A DNA stretch of 64,000 nt, taken from NCBI GenBank assembly GCA_003605175.1, contig QWDA01000006.1:186001-250000 (forward strand), read 5' to 3'. Every line of letters starts with the position of its first letter. The stretch's first letter is position 1. Position numbers and translations under genes: made by a program. Shown here piece by piece: positions 48,652-57,847 of this stretch. The notes below the pieces were generated by a model. The model did not search any database and was not told the origin of the DNA. It saw only the letters and a list, made by a program, of their open reading frames with translations. The stretch is from Paracoccaceae bacterium (GTDB taxonomy: Bacteria > Pseudomonadota > Alphaproteobacteria > Rhodobacterales > Rhodobacteraceae).

Positions 48652-50243
48652 CACACCTCCTCACCGCCGCCCAGATGCGCGCCCTCGAACAGGCCGCCAT
48701 CGAGAGCGGCGAGGTCACCGGCCTCGAACTCATGGAACGCGCAGGCCGGGGCGTCGTCGAGGCGATCTTCGAGGAATGGCCCAAGCTCCGCGCCACCTCC
48801 CACCGCGCCGTCGTGCTCTGCGGCCCCGGCAACAACGGCGGCGACGGCTTCGTCGTCGCCCGGCTCCTGAAGGAGTGGGGCTGGGAGGTGGAGGTGTTCC
48901 TCTACGGCGACCCGGAGAAGCTGCCGCCGGATGCACGGGTGAACTTTGAGCGGTGGTCGGCGCGCACGATGGCAAAGACCTTAGCGGCCGAGGCTTTGAT
49001 TTCGATTGATGAGAGCCACCCCGACGTGATCGTCGACGCACTCTTTGGCACCGGCCTTACTCGCCCGCTCGAAGATGAGTTGTTACAGGACGTTGCTCAC
49101 GGTCTCAATTTGTGGGGCTCAGACCCCGATGTCCGGGTTGTTGCGGTTGATATGCCAAGCGGCATGTGTGCCGACAGCGGCAAGTACATCGCTACTACTG
49201 GTGAGAACCCACTACGAACACTAGCGCTCGCTGACATGACTGTCAGTTTTGACAGCCTCAAACTTGGGCATCACCTGCAGTATGGACCAGCGGCTTGCGG
49301 ACGCGTTGTGGTTGTCGACATCGGCTTGGGAAGCCCCGCACATGTGGGCCGTGTCCCTCCTGGCCTCGGAGGTCCGGCCCCAGCCCAGCTAAGGACTAAG
49401 CCGGATCGCTGGAGCCTGACAAAGGCCAAACTGCACAAATACACCCACGGACACGCCGTCATCCTCTCCGGCGCGGCCGGCAAGGGCGGCGCCGCCCGCC
49501 TCGCCGCCCGCGGCGCGCTCCGGATCGGCGCCGGCCTCGTCACCCTCGCCGGCCCCACCTCGGTCCAGTACGAGCACAACGCCCAGATCAATGCGATCAT
49601 GTGGCGCGAAATCAAGGGCGCCCCGGGCCTGACCGAGCTTCTGGAAGACAACCGCCTGAACGCGCTCTGCCTCGGCCCCGGCCTCGGCCTCAGCCAGGGC
49701 ACCGCGCATCTCGTCCTCGCCGCGCTGAAGGAAACCCGCGCGACCGTGCTCGATGCCGACGCGCTCACCCAGTTCCAGCGCGACCCGCAGGTGCTGTTCG
49801 ACGCGCTCCACGAGAACACCGTCCTCACCCCTCACGCCGGCGAGTTCAAACGCCTCTTCCCCGACCTCGCCGCGAAACTGAACGCTCCCGCCACGAAGGG
49901 CCCCGCCTATTCGAAAGTAGACGCCACCCGCGAGGCCGCCGCCCGCGCCGGCTGCACCGTGCTCTTCAAGGGCCCCGACACCGTGATCGCCAACCAGACC
50001 GGCGCCGCCCGGATCAATTCCGCCCATTACGACCGCTCCGCTCCCTGGCTCGCCACCGCCGGCTCCGGCGACGTTCTGGCCGGGTTCATCACCGGCCTCC
50101 TCGCCCGCGGCTTCGCGCCTCTGGAGGCCGCCTCCACCGCCGCCTGGCTCCATGTGGAATGCGCGCTGAGCTTCGGCCCCGGCCTGATCGCCGAGGACCT
50201 GCCCGAGGCGCTTCCCTCCGTGTTCCGCAAACTCGGCCTCTGA
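48648..50243 (+). CDS. nnrDE: bifunctional NAD(P)H-hydrate epimerase / ADP-dependent dehydratase
   Basis: Repairs hydrated NAD(P)H. The 531-residue protein joins the YjeF_N epimerase domain (CGPGNNGGDGFVVARLL, DALFGTGLTRPL, VAVDMPSGMCADSG) with the ribokinase-like dehydratase domain from about residue 265 (HAVILSGAAGKGGAARLAARGALRIGAG, VLTPHAGEFKRLFP, TAGSGDVLAGFITGLL). Bases about 48960-49400 are lower in G+C (52-55% by count in two 60-base windows) than the two ends, with unusual codons, while the frame is kept. Start ATG 48648 overlaps the previous stop. The family size is normal. Confidence 0.94.
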   Translation: MTHLLTAAQMRALEQAAIESGEVTGLELMERAGRGVVEAIFEEWPKLRATSHRAVVLCGPGNNGGDGFVVARLLKEWGWEVEVFLYGDPEKLPPDARVNFERWSARTMAKTLAAEALISIDESHPDVIVDALFGTGLTRPLEDELLQDVAHGLNLWGSDPDVRVVAVDMPSGMCADSGKYIATTGENPLRTLALADMTVSFDSLKLGHHLQYGPAACGRVVVVDIGLGSPAHVGRVPPGLGGPAPAQLRTKPDRWSLTKAKLHKYTHGHAVILSGAAGKGGAARLAARGALRIGAGLVTLAGPTSVQYEHNAQINAIMWREIKGAPGLTELLEDNRLNALCLGPGLGLSQGTAHLVLAALKETRATVLDADALTQFQRDPQVLFDALHENTVLTPHAGEFKRLFPDLAAKLNAPATKGPAYSKVDATREAAARAGCTVLFKGPDTVIANQTGAARINSAHYDRSAPWLATAGSGDVLAGFITGLLARGFAPLEAASTAAWLHVECALSFGPGLIAEDLPEALPSVFRKLGL

Positions 50244-50263
50244 GCGCCATTTCCGCTCCGCCG

Positions 50264-50296
50264 GTGTACGGGTTGTGTACGGGTTGTGTACAGGTT
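50264..50296 (+). repeat. three 11-bp tandem repeats before tRNA-Leu
   Basis: GTGTACGGGTT occurs at 50264-50274 and 50275-50285, then GTGTACAGGTT at 50286-50296, followed by a partial GTG. The unit is close to one helical turn, as in protein-binding iterons. It sits between the nnrDE stop and the tRNA gene, about 60 bp before the latter. Confidence 0.85.
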
Positions 50297-50355
50297 GTGC
50301 GCCCCGTTTTGCCCTCGCCAGCGCCCCCGCGCTCTGCTACGAACCGCCCCGGATC

Positions 50356-50440
50356 GCGGGTGTGGCGGAACTGGTAGACGCACCAGATTTAGGTTCTGGC
50401 GCCGCAAGGCGTGGGGGTTCGAGTCCCTTCACCCGCACCA
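50356..50440 (+). tRNA. tRNA-Leu (anticodon UAG)
   Basis: 85 bases including the encoded CCA. The acceptor stem GCGGGTG pairs with CACCCGC. The anticodon arm CCAGA-TTTAGGT-TCTGG carries anticodon TAG (reads CUA and other CUN codons). A long variable arm (CGCCGCAAGGCG) and the T arm GGGGGTTCGAGTCCCTT mark a class II leucine tRNA. Confidence 0.96.
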
Positions 50441-50449
50441 ATTTTCCCT

Positions 50450-51397
50450 TCAAACGTCGCGCTTTCCGCCGCTTGCCGCGACGATCACCCCGATGATGAT
50501 GAGACCGGTGAGGACCAGCCGGACCCCGGCGCCCGCGCCGAACGTGTTCAGCATCGTGACCAGAAGAAACAGGAACAGCGCCGCGCCCCAAAGCCCGGGA
50601 ACATTGGCATAACCGCCCGCGACGGATGTACCGCCGATCACGACCACCGCGATGGAACTGAGCAGATATTCCTCGCCCATGTTGAGCGCCGCGCCACCGG
50701 AGAAGGCCGACAGGAGGTAACCGCACAGCCCCGCCAAGGTCGCGCTCATGATGTAGGTGACCGCCCGGATGCGCTCGACCTTCACGCCGGAAAGATGCGC
50801 GGCGCGCATGTTCTGCCCGATCGCCACCACGCCGCGCCCGTAGATCGTTCGGGTCAACAGGACGTGGCCGAGAACGGCCAGCAGGACGACGACGAGCGCG
50901 ATCACCGGCACACCGCCGATCCTGGCGGTGGTGAAATCGCCAAGCAACTCGGGCGGCTTCACGCGAAGACCGCGGTTCCACCAGATCGCGGCGGACTGGA
51001 AGATGAAGCTCGACGAGAGCGTCGCGATGATGGGCGGGATTCTCAGCAGACGGATCAGCGCGTAGTTGATCGTGCCGACAGCGGCGCCGATGACGAGCGC
51101 GATCACCAGACCGAGCGGGATCATCGCGGCCGAGCCGTCCATCGTCTTCATCGCCACGGTGCCCGCAAGCGTCATGCAGGCCGGGATCGAGAGGTCCACG
51201 TTGCCCGGCCCGAGCGTGATGACGAACATCTGCCCGAGCGCGACGATCACGAAGAACGCGCCGAAGGTCATCGCCGCCGACAGGACCTCGGTGGCGCCGC
51301 GGCCCTGCGTGAAGATCGCCGTCGCCAGCCAGACCGCCAGCGCGCCGAACCAGGCCCAGAGCCATGGCTGGCGGAAAAGCCTGCCCGCCGCGCTCAT
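50450..51397 (-). CDS. sugar ABC importer permease (RbsC-like) A
   Basis: A 315-residue polytopic inner-membrane protein of the BPD_transp_2 family, with about nine hydrophobic segments, ALGQMFVITLGPGNVDLSIPA, the cytoplasmic EAA-like loop AIGQNMRAAHLSGVKVERIR, and the C-terminal SIAVVVIGGTSVAGG. It ends convergently to tRNA-Leu. It overlaps permease B by four bases, so the two form a heterodimer in the importer. Confidence 0.9.
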   Translation of the reverse strand: MSAAGRLFRQPWLWAWFGALAVWLATAIFTQGRGATEVLSAAMTFGAFFVIVALGQMFVITLGPGNVDLSIPACMTLAGTVAMKTMDGSAAMIPLGLVIALVIGAAVGTINYALIRLLRIPPIIATLSSSFIFQSAAIWWNRGLRVKPPELLGDFTTARIGGVPVIALVVVLLAVLGHVLLTRTIYGRGVVAIGQNMRAAHLSGVKVERIRAVTYIMSATLAGLCGYLLSAFSGGAALNMGEEYLLSSIAVVVIGGTSVAGGYANVPGLWGAALFLFLLVTMLNTFGAGAGVRLVLTGLIIIGVIVAASGGKRDV

Positions 51398-52332
51398 CGT
51401 CTTGCCTCCGCCCGGCTGATCAGCACGCGGAGCGCCAGGACGATGATGAGGATCGCCCCCTGCGCGCCGATCTGCCAGTCGGGATTGAGCCGGAGGAACG
51501 ACAGGAACGATCCGGCAAGCGCCAGCGTCACCGCGCCGATCACCGCGCCGACCGGAGAGACCCGGCCGCCGACGAACTCACCGCCGCCGAGGATCACACC
51601 GGCGATGGAAAGCAGCGTGTAGCGCAACGCGATGTTCGCGTCGGCGGATGTCGTGAGCCCGACCAGCGCCATGCCGGAAAGGACACCGAAGAAACCCGCG
51701 AGCGCGAACATCGTCATCTTGATCCTGAGCAGCGACCAGCCGGCGCGTTCCAGCGAACGCGGGTTGCCGCCCGCGCCGCGCAGTACCGTGCCCCAGGCGG
51801 AGCGCATGAGCGCGACATGAACCGCGAGCGCAATGGCCACCGATGCGATGATCGGAAAGGGAATGGCGGGCGGCTTGAGGGTCATCACGGTCCGGATGAA
51901 ATCCGGCGCCTTGCCGCCCGGTGTCGGAAGGACAAGAACCGCCAGCCCCAGCCAGACGAAGGACATCCCCAGGGTCACGACGATGGAGGGCAGGTTGCGC
52001 AAGTGGATCAGCGCGCCGAGCCCCGCATAGGCCGCGATCAGCCCGGCGAGCGCCGCGATGCCGAGAACCGGCGTGTCGTGAAGCCAGGTCGCGGTGATGC
52101 AGGCGACCAGACTGACAAAGGCACCGATGGAGAGATCGAGCTCGTTGACGCAGAGAACGAACATCTGCGCGATGGTCGCGAGCGCGATGGGTATCGCGAG
52201 ATTCAAGAGCAGGTTCAGTCCGAAATAGCTCATCGCCCGGGGCTGAAGCCAGAAGATCGCGATCAGCAGGACCGCCAGCGACAGCGGCGGCAAGAGGCTG
52301 CGGAGCAGGCGGGGAGAGACCGGTGCGCTCAT
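51394..52332 (-). CDS. sugar ABC importer permease (RbsC-like) B
   Basis: A 312-residue membrane protein, partner of permease [27 protein letters not shown], the loop [20 protein letters not shown], and [19 protein letters not shown]. The ATG at 52332 overlaps the ATPase stop by four bases; the frame open to 52686 is not used. The presence of two different permeases rather than one is as in autoinducer-2 or rhamnose-type importers. Confidence 0.9.
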   Translation of the reverse strand: MSAPVSPRLLRSLLPPLSLAVLLIAIFWLQPRAMSYFGLNLLLNLAIPIALATIAQMFVLCVNELDLSIGAFVSLVACITATWLHDTPVLGIAALAGLIAAYAGLGALIHLRNLPSIVVTLGMSFVWLGLAVLVLPTPGGKAPDFIRTVMTLKPPAIPFPIIASVAIALAVHVALMRSAWGTVLRGAGGNPRSLERAGWSLLRIKMTMFALAGFFGVLSGMALVGLTTSADANIALRYTLLSIAGVILGGGEFVGGRVSPVGAVIGAVTLALAGSFLSFLRLNPDWQIGAQGAILIIVLALRVLISRAEARR

Positions 52333-53780
52333 GTGTCGGCGCGGAACGAGGCGTGCAGCACCCGCTCTTCCGTCATCTCGGTCCGGGGAAAATCGGCCAC
52401 GATCGCACCTTCGCGGAAGACATAGACATGATCGCAGTTCCTCAGTTCGTCCATCTCGGTCGTGTACCAGAGGAATGTCCGTCCCTTGTCGGCCTCCTCG
52501 CGGATCATGCCGTAAACCTCCTGCTTCGTGCCCACGTCGACGCCGCGCATCGGATCGTCCATCACGATGATGTCCGCGCTCGAGCCAAGCGCGCGGGCAA
52601 AGAGCGCCTTCTGCTGGTTTCCGCCCGAGAGCGACAGGATCGGCTGGTCGACATCCGGCGTGCGGATGCCGATCCGCCGCCGCCACTCGTCCGCGAAGGC
52701 ACGCGCCTGGCCCCGGTCGAGCAGCATTCCGACGAGGAAGCGCCGGAGCGATCCGATCGAGATGTTCTCGGCAATGGACCAGAGCGGAAAGATGCCGTCG
52801 GTCTGCCGGTCGCCGGCGACCAGCGCGACATCTCCGGTAACGGTCGCTCCCGCACCGCGGTCGAACACCTGTACCAGAAGCTCGGTCTGGCCCTGTCCGC
52901 TGAGGCCGGCAAGCCCGACGACCTCACCTCGATGCGCGGCGAGCGAGAGGCTGTCGGCCGAATTCGGGCGCGCCTCGACGACCACCGTCGAAGTTGCGCG
53001 GATCGCGGGGCGGTCGGTGGCGCCCCGGACATCCTCGGCGACGCTGCCCATAGCGGCAACGAGCGAGTTGCGGGTAAATGTTCCCGCCGTGTCGAGTGCC
53101 ACCACCGCGCCGTCGCGCATGACGGCGATCCGGTCCGAAGTTCCGAGAATCTCGCCGAGCAGATGCGAGATCAGGACGCAGGTGCCGCCAGCCTCGACAT
53201 AGCGGCGGACATGCGCGAGCAGCTTCTGTGCCGCGACCGCGTCGAGCGACGAGGTGGGTTCGTCGAGAATGACGACCTTCGCCCCGATCGTGGTCACCGC
53301 GAAAGCCCGCGCGATCTCGACCATCTGGCGCCTTGCCATCGGGATGTCTCCGACCACGTCGTCGGTCGAGATGCCGTGGCCGGGAAAGATCTCGTCCAGC
53401 ATGTCCCGGATCAGCCTTCGCGCAGCACCCCGCCATCCCGGCCCGGAAACGGAGGGGTGCGAGATGCGCGCGTTCTCGGCAACGGTCAGGTTCGGGCAGA
53501 GCGACAGTTCCTGGTAGACGCAGCGGATGCCGTGCCGCATAGCGCTCTGCGATGTCAGATGCCCCGAAAGATCGGCGCCGCCCACCTCGATCCGTCCGGC
53601 ATCGGGCGCGAGGTTGCCGGAAAGTATGTTCATCAGGGTCGACTTGCCCGCGCCGTTATGGCCGACAAGGCCAAGGCATTCCCCGGCCTGAAGCTCGAGC
53701 GTGACACCCCTCAAGGCACGGACGGCGCCGAAACTCTTCTCGACGCCGTCCAGAAGGACGATCGGAACCGTCTTGGTCAT
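52329..53780 (-). CDS. sugar ABC importer, double ATPase subunit (RbsA-like)
   Basis: A 483-residue fused ATPase. The first half has Walker [15 protein letters not shown] and Walker [13 protein letters not shown], but its signature ([17 protein letters not shown]) deviates from LSGGQ, as is usual in this family. The second half has the degenerate P-loop [11 protein letters not shown], signature [11 protein letters not shown] and [10 protein letters not shown]. It follows the binding-protein gene by 19 bp. Confidence 0.92.
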   Translation of the reverse strand: MTKTVPIVLLDGVEKSFGAVRALRGVTLELQAGECLGLVGHNGAGKSTLMNILSGNLAPDAGRIEVGGADLSGHLTSQSAMRHGIRCVYQELSLCPNLTVAENARISHPSVSGPGWRGAARRLIRDMLDEIFPGHGISTDDVVGDIPMARRQMVEIARAFAVTTIGAKVVILDEPTSSLDAVAAQKLLAHVRRYVEAGGTCVLISHLLGEILGTSDRIAVMRDGAVVALDTAGTFTRNSLVAAMGSVAEDVRGATDRPAIRATSTVVVEARPNSADSLSLAAHRGEVVGLAGLSGQGQTELLVQVFDRGAGATVTGDVALVAGDRQTDGIFPLWSIAENISIGSLRRFLVGMLLDRGQARAFADEWRRRIGIRTPDVDQPILSLSGGNQQKALFARALGSSADIIVMDDPMRGVDVGTKQEVYGMIREEADKGRTFLWYTTEMDELRNCDHVYVFREGAIVADFPRTEMTEERVLHASFRADT

Positions 53781-53799
53781 CGCCGTGGCGTTGCGCGGC

Positions 53800-54816
53800 T
53801 CAATTTGCGCCGGAAATCACCGCCTGAGCGTCTTCCAGCGCGTACTCCACATTCGCGACGCCGCCCTCCTCGGTATTGGCGAGGTTGTCTTCCAGGTTGT
53901 CCTGGTCGATCCGCAGGAACGGCACCGTCAGATCCTTCGGCACATCGGCGCCGTCGAGAACCTGCTGGGCGACCCAGAACGCCAGGGTCGAAACGCCCGG
54001 CGCGATCGAGACCGACATGGTCTCGTAGCCATTGGCGTCCTTCTGCTCCTTCCACCAGGTCAGCTCGTCATGACGGTTGCCCATGACGATGACCGGGATG
54101 TCGCGCCCCGCCGCCTTGAACGCCTGCGCGGCCCCGTAGCCGTCCCCGCCCTGCGTCACCACGGCGACGATATCGTCGGAAAGCGACGGCAGGATGCCGG
54201 CGACGGCCTTCTGGGCAACGTCCTGCGCCCAATTGCCATGCACCGAGCCGACAATCTCGAACTTGCCGGTTTCGGCCACGCCCTCGTGGATGCCCGCGCT
54301 GATCTCGTCATCGACAAAGACCCCGGCAAGCCCGCGGATTTCCAGCAGCTTGCCGCCTTCGGGCAGGTTCTCGGACAGGTAAAGAACCTCGTCCTTGCCC
54401 ATCTGCTTGAAGTCGACAGCGATCCGCCAGGCGCAAGGTTCGGTCACGATACCGTCAAAGCTGACGACGACGATCCCCGCATCGCAAGCCTCCTTCACGG
54501 CGCCGTTCAGCCCCTCGGGCGAGGCCGCGTTGACGACGATCGCGTCATAGCCCTGCAGGATGAGGTTCTGGATCTGGGCCGCCTGCTCAGTCACCTGGTT
54601 CTCGGCGGTCGTGAACGCGTCCGCCGCCGCAACCGTACCGTTTTCAACCGCTTCGCTGGCCACCTTCTCCCAGCTTCTGAGCATGGCCTGGCGCCAGGAG
54701 TTGCCCGCATAGTTGTTCGACAGGGCAATCCTCTTGTCCGACGTGTCCGCCACGGCGCCTTCCGTGATGCCGCAAAGCACCAGCGCGGCCGCCATTCCGA
54801 GACTTGTAATTCTCAT
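53800..54816 (-). CDS. periplasmic sugar-binding protein (RbsB-like)
   Basis: A 338-residue exported protein from ATG 54816, with ribosome site GGGAGGA and signal peptide [23 protein letters not shown]. It has the type I periplasmic fold: [69 protein letters not shown] and [15 protein letters not shown]. Likely ligand is a pentose, hexose or polyol; the residues do not tell me which. First gene of the importer operon; its promoter lies in 54817-55019, shared with the divergent hemolysin III gene. Confidence 0.9.
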   Translation of the reverse strand: MRITSLGMAAALVLCGITEGAVADTSDKRIALSNNYAGNSWRQAMLRSWEKVASEAVENGTVAAADAFTTAENQVTEQAAQIQNLILQGYDAIVVNAASPEGLNGAVKEACDAGIVVVSFDGIVTEPCAWRIAVDFKQMGKDEVLYLSENLPEGGKLLEIRGLAGVFVDDEISAGIHEGVAETGKFEIVGSVHGNWAQDVAQKAVAGILPSLSDDIVAVVTQGGDGYGAAQAFKAAGRDIPVIVMGNRHDELTWWKEQKDANGYETMSVSIAPGVSTLAFWVAQQVLDGADVPKDLTVPFLRIDQDNLEDNLANTEEGGVANVEYALEDAQAVISGAN

Positions 54817-55019
54817 CACGCTAAATCCTCCCTGATCTATGACCGAACGCCCCGCGTTCCGCGATTGTACGTCCGGTAAACCCAGCCTCATGGTCTGGAT
54901 GGTTCTGTCAACAATTATCGCTTGCCGGTCCACTTTGGATCCAGAGCCGGAACCCCGCGCCAACCGGCCCTCAACCACTTGTCATTCGCCCGTTAACCGC
55001 GTTCAGGTAGACTGGACCC

Positions 55020-55676
55020 ATGCTTCCCGCCGCGACCACACGCCCCGCCTATTCCCGCGCCGAACAGGTCTCGGACGCGGTGGTACATCTCGTGGCGCTC
55101 GGCCTCGCGCTCACCGCCGTACCGGTTCTCATCGCCCTCGCGATCGCCTGGCGCGGCGACGCCTCCGCCGTGGTCGGCGCCTGCGTCTACGGCGGCTCGC
55201 TGATCGCGATGATCACCTGTTCGGCGCTTTACAACGCCGGGCTCTGGCCGCGGCTCGCGCCGGTGTTCCAGCGGCTCGACCACTCGGCGATCTACTTCAA
55301 GATCGCCGGCACCTACACGCCCTTCACGCTGTTTTCCGGCGGGGGGTTCGGGCTTCTCGCCGGGCTATGGGGCGCGGCTCTCGCCGGGGCGGGGCTCAAG
55401 ATCCTCGCGCCCGGGCGGTTCCGTGTCCTCGGCCTCGCGCTCTATCTCGGCATGGGCTGGATCGGGGTCCTGGCGGGCTGGCAGCTCTTTGCGGCGATGC
55501 CGCCGGCCGTGTTCTGGCTGGTGGTCGCAGGCGGCGTCACCTACACGCTCGGCACCCTGTTCTACCTCGCCGAGGGGCGGCTTTTTCACAACACGATCTG
55601 GCATGTCTTCGTGATGACCGCCTCTGTCCTGTTCTTCGTCGCCGTCGCCCTGTACCTGGCCGCCACCTCGGCCTGA
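55020..55676 (+). CDS. hemolysin III family (PAQR-type) membrane protein
   Basis: A 218-residue protein with seven predicted membrane helices. Conserved PAQR residues appear: the N-terminal DAVVHLVALGLAL, RLDHSAIYFKIAGTYTPF, and the C-terminal HNTIWHVFVMTASVLFF, which supply the His and Asp residues of the zinc site. Despite the name, such proteins are thought to be membrane-homeostasis hydrolases or ceramidase-like rather than toxins. Ribosome site AGGTAG precedes the ATG. Confidence 0.88.
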   Translation: MLPAATTRPAYSRAEQVSDAVVHLVALGLALTAVPVLIALAIAWRGDASAVVGACVYGGSLIAMITCSALYNAGLWPRLAPVFQRLDHSAIYFKIAGTYTPFTLFSGGGFGLLAGLWGAALAGAGLKILAPGRFRVLGLALYLGMGWIGVLAGWQLFAAMPPAVFWLVVAGGVTYTLGTLFYLAEGRLFHNTIWHVFVMTASVLFFVAVALYLAATSA

Positions 55677-55784
55677 CCGGGCGCCGGTTTCGCCTTGCGC
55701 CCCGTGCCCGCGCCCCCTAGAAGGGCGGCGATTTTCCGGACGGCTCCCCGCATCCGGCGGGCCCCCTATGAAACGAGGACATCC

Positions 55785-57116
55785 ATGCAGGTCACCGAGA
55801 CCCTGAACGACGGCCTGAAGCGCGGCTACCAGATCACCGTGACCGCGGCCGAGCTCGACGAAAAGGTCAACGAGAAGCTCGCCGAGGCCCAGCCCGGCAT
55901 CGAGATGAAGGGCTTCCGCAAAGGCAAGGTGCCGATGGCGCTGCTGAAGAAGCAATATGGCGACCGGCTGCTCGGCGAGGCGATGCGGGAAGCCGTCGAC
56001 GGCGCGATGTCGAAGCATTTCGAGGAATCGGGCGACCGCCCGGCCGGCCAGCCCGACGTCAAGATGACGAACGAGGACTGGAAGCAGGGCGACGACGTTA
56101 TGGTCGACATGACCTACGAGGCGCTGCCCGAGGTGCCCGATACCGATTTCTCGACCATCGCGCTCGAGAAACTGGTGGTCGTGGCCGACGACAAGGCGGT
56201 GGACGAGGCGCTCGGAAACCTCGCCGAGAACGCCCAGACCTTCGAGGACCGCAAGAAGGGTACCAAGGCCAAGGACGGCGACCAGGTGGTGCTCGATTTC
56301 GTCGGCAAGATCGACGGCGAGGCCTTCGACGGCGGCGCGGCCGAGGATTACCCGCTGGTGCTCGGCTCGAACTCGTTCATCCCGGGCTTCGAGGATCAGC
56401 TCATCGGCGTGAAGGCCGGCGAGGAAAAGGACGTGACCGTCAGCTTCCCCGAGGATTACCAGGCCGCGAACCTGGCCGGCAAGGACGCCGTATTCTCCTG
56501 CACGATCAAGGCCGTCAAGGCGCCCGCCAAGGCGGAGATCGACGACGAGCTCGCCAAGAAATACGGCGCCGAGGATCTCGATGCGCTGAAGGGCCAGATC
56601 CGCGAGCGGCTCGAGGCCGAGTATTCCGGCGCCGCGCGGCAGGTGATGAAGCGCCAGCTTCTCGACGCGCTCGACAAGGCGGTGGCCTTCGACCTGCCGC
56701 CCTCGCTGGTCGAGGCCGAGGCGAGCCAGATCGCCCACCAGCTCTGGCATGAGGAAAACCCCGACCATCATGGCCATGACCACGGCGAGATCGAGACCAC
56801 CGACGAGCACAAGAAACTCGCCGAGCGCCGCGTGCGCCTCGGCCTCCTGCTCGCCGAGGTCGGCCGCAAGAACGAGATCCAGGTCTCCGACGCCGAACTG
56901 ACCCAGGCGGTCATGATGCAGGCGCGGCAGTATCCGGGCCACGAGCGCCAGTTCTTCGAGATGGTCCAGAAGAACCCGCAGATGCGCCAGCAGATCCAGG
57001 CGCCGATCTTCGAGGACAAGGTCGTCGACTACATCTTCGAACTGGCCCAGGTGACCGACAAGACCGTCACGAAAGACGACCTCGAAAAGGCCGTCGAGGC
57101 GCTCGACGAAGAGTAA
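55785..57116 (+). CDS. tig: trigger factor (ribosome-associated chaperone)
   Basis: A 443-residue protein with three domains: N-terminal ribosome-binding domain with the signature [17 protein letters not shown], a PPIase (FKBP-like) domain at about 160-245 ([41 protein letters not shown]), and the helical C-terminal chaperone domain. A His-rich insert [11 protein letters not shown] lies near residue 326. Start ATG 55785 gives [10 protein letters not shown], the family N-terminus. A strong hairpin (57128-57161) ends the transcript. Confidence 0.96.
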   Translation: MQVTETLNDGLKRGYQITVTAAELDEKVNEKLAEAQPGIEMKGFRKGKVPMALLKKQYGDRLLGEAMREAVDGAMSKHFEESGDRPAGQPDVKMTNEDWKQGDDVMVDMTYEALPEVPDTDFSTIALEKLVVVADDKAVDEALGNLAENAQTFEDRKKGTKAKDGDQVVLDFVGKIDGEAFDGGAAEDYPLVLGSNSFIPGFEDQLIGVKAGEEKDVTVSFPEDYQAANLAGKDAVFSCTIKAVKAPAKAEIDDELAKKYGAEDLDALKGQIRERLEAEYSGAARQVMKRQLLDALDKAVAFDLPPSLVEAEASQIAHQLWHEENPDHHGHDHGEIETTDEHKKLAERRVRLGLLLAEVGRKNEIQVSDAELTQAVMMQARQYPGHERQFFEMVQKNPQMRQQIQAPIFEDKVVDYIFELAQVTDKTVTKDDLEKAVEALDEE

Positions 57117-57127
57117 CGCCTAACCAT

Positions 57128-57161
57128 CGGCCGGCGGCGATTTTCCCACCGCCGCCGGCCG
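57128..57161 (+). terminator. trigger factor terminator
   Basis: CGGCCGGCGGCG (57128-57139) and CGCCGCCGGCCG (57150-57161) form a perfect 12-bp stem with a 10-base loop, followed by AATTCCTTT. It begins 12 bases after the tig stop. Confidence 0.8.
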
Positions 57162-57339
57162 AATTCCTTTCGCAACGAATTGTTCGCAGAATTTTAGCCA
57201 CAATCGGCAGCAATCCGCCGACAACGCCCGGCCACGCGCCCGCATTGGCCGCCAGACGCCAACAGTCGCCCAATTCTTTCCTCAATTGCCTGTCTAGATG
57301 GCCGGGCGGGTCGAAGCCCGCCGATGCGGAAGTGAACGG

Positions 57340-57774
57340 ATGAAACCACTCACGAGGCCCAGGCAGAAGCCGAGCGGCACCGCGCCCCACACGGGCGCCG
57401 TTGCGGCTCCCGTCCATGCGCGCCGGGCCGTTCAACTGCCCGAGCTCGCCCCCGCCGCGACGGCGCCGGGCGCGCCCGAACCCGTCTCCGCGCCGCCGTC
57501 GCTCGAACAGGTCTTCCGCTTCACCCGGGCCTCGGCAAAGGACGAAAGCACCGATTTCCGCAAGCGCGAAGAGGCGCGCGACCCCTGCGCCTTCCTCACC
57601 GTCTATGCGCTCAACGTCGCGATCATGCTCTTTGCCTTCCCGGTGGGTTTCGCACTTCTGGTCTTCAACATCCTCGGCGGCGAGAACCTGCGCACCACCG
57701 CGCATGTCATGGCCCTGACCGGCCTCGCCTGCACGCTCCCCGCCCTCGGCCTCTCGGTGCCCTTTCTCACCTGA
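57340..57774 (+). CDS. small membrane protein of unknown function
   Basis: A 144-residue protein from ATG 57340 (ribosome-site-like GGAAGTG); the frame continues to 57298. Residues 1-60 are basic and Pro/Ala-rich. Two hydrophobic helices follow at about 90-112 (FLTVYALNVAIMLFAFPVGFALLVFN) and 122-140 (VMALTGLACTLPALGLSVPF). The segment VFRFTRASAKDESTDFRKREEARDPCAF before the first helix is polar. No family recognised; homologues seem likely in Rhodobacteraceae. Confidence 0.65.
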   Translation: MKPLTRPRQKPSGTAPHTGAVAAPVHARRAVQLPELAPAATAPGAPEPVSAPPSLEQVFRFTRASAKDESTDFRKREEARDPCAFLTVYALNVAIMLFAFPVGFALLVFNILGGENLRTTAHVMALTGLACTLPALGLSVPFLT

Positions 57775-57847
57775 GGGGCAAGCTGCCCCTCTTGTCTCGC
57801 CCGCCGCCGCTGTCCTATCCAAGGCGGGAGTGGAGGAAGGTTAGCCC

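Noticed and set aside
50356-50440. tRNA-Leu as the attachment site of an integrated element
   Set aside because: No integrase and no repeated tRNA 3' end were found nearby; the adjacent sugar importer has normal composition.
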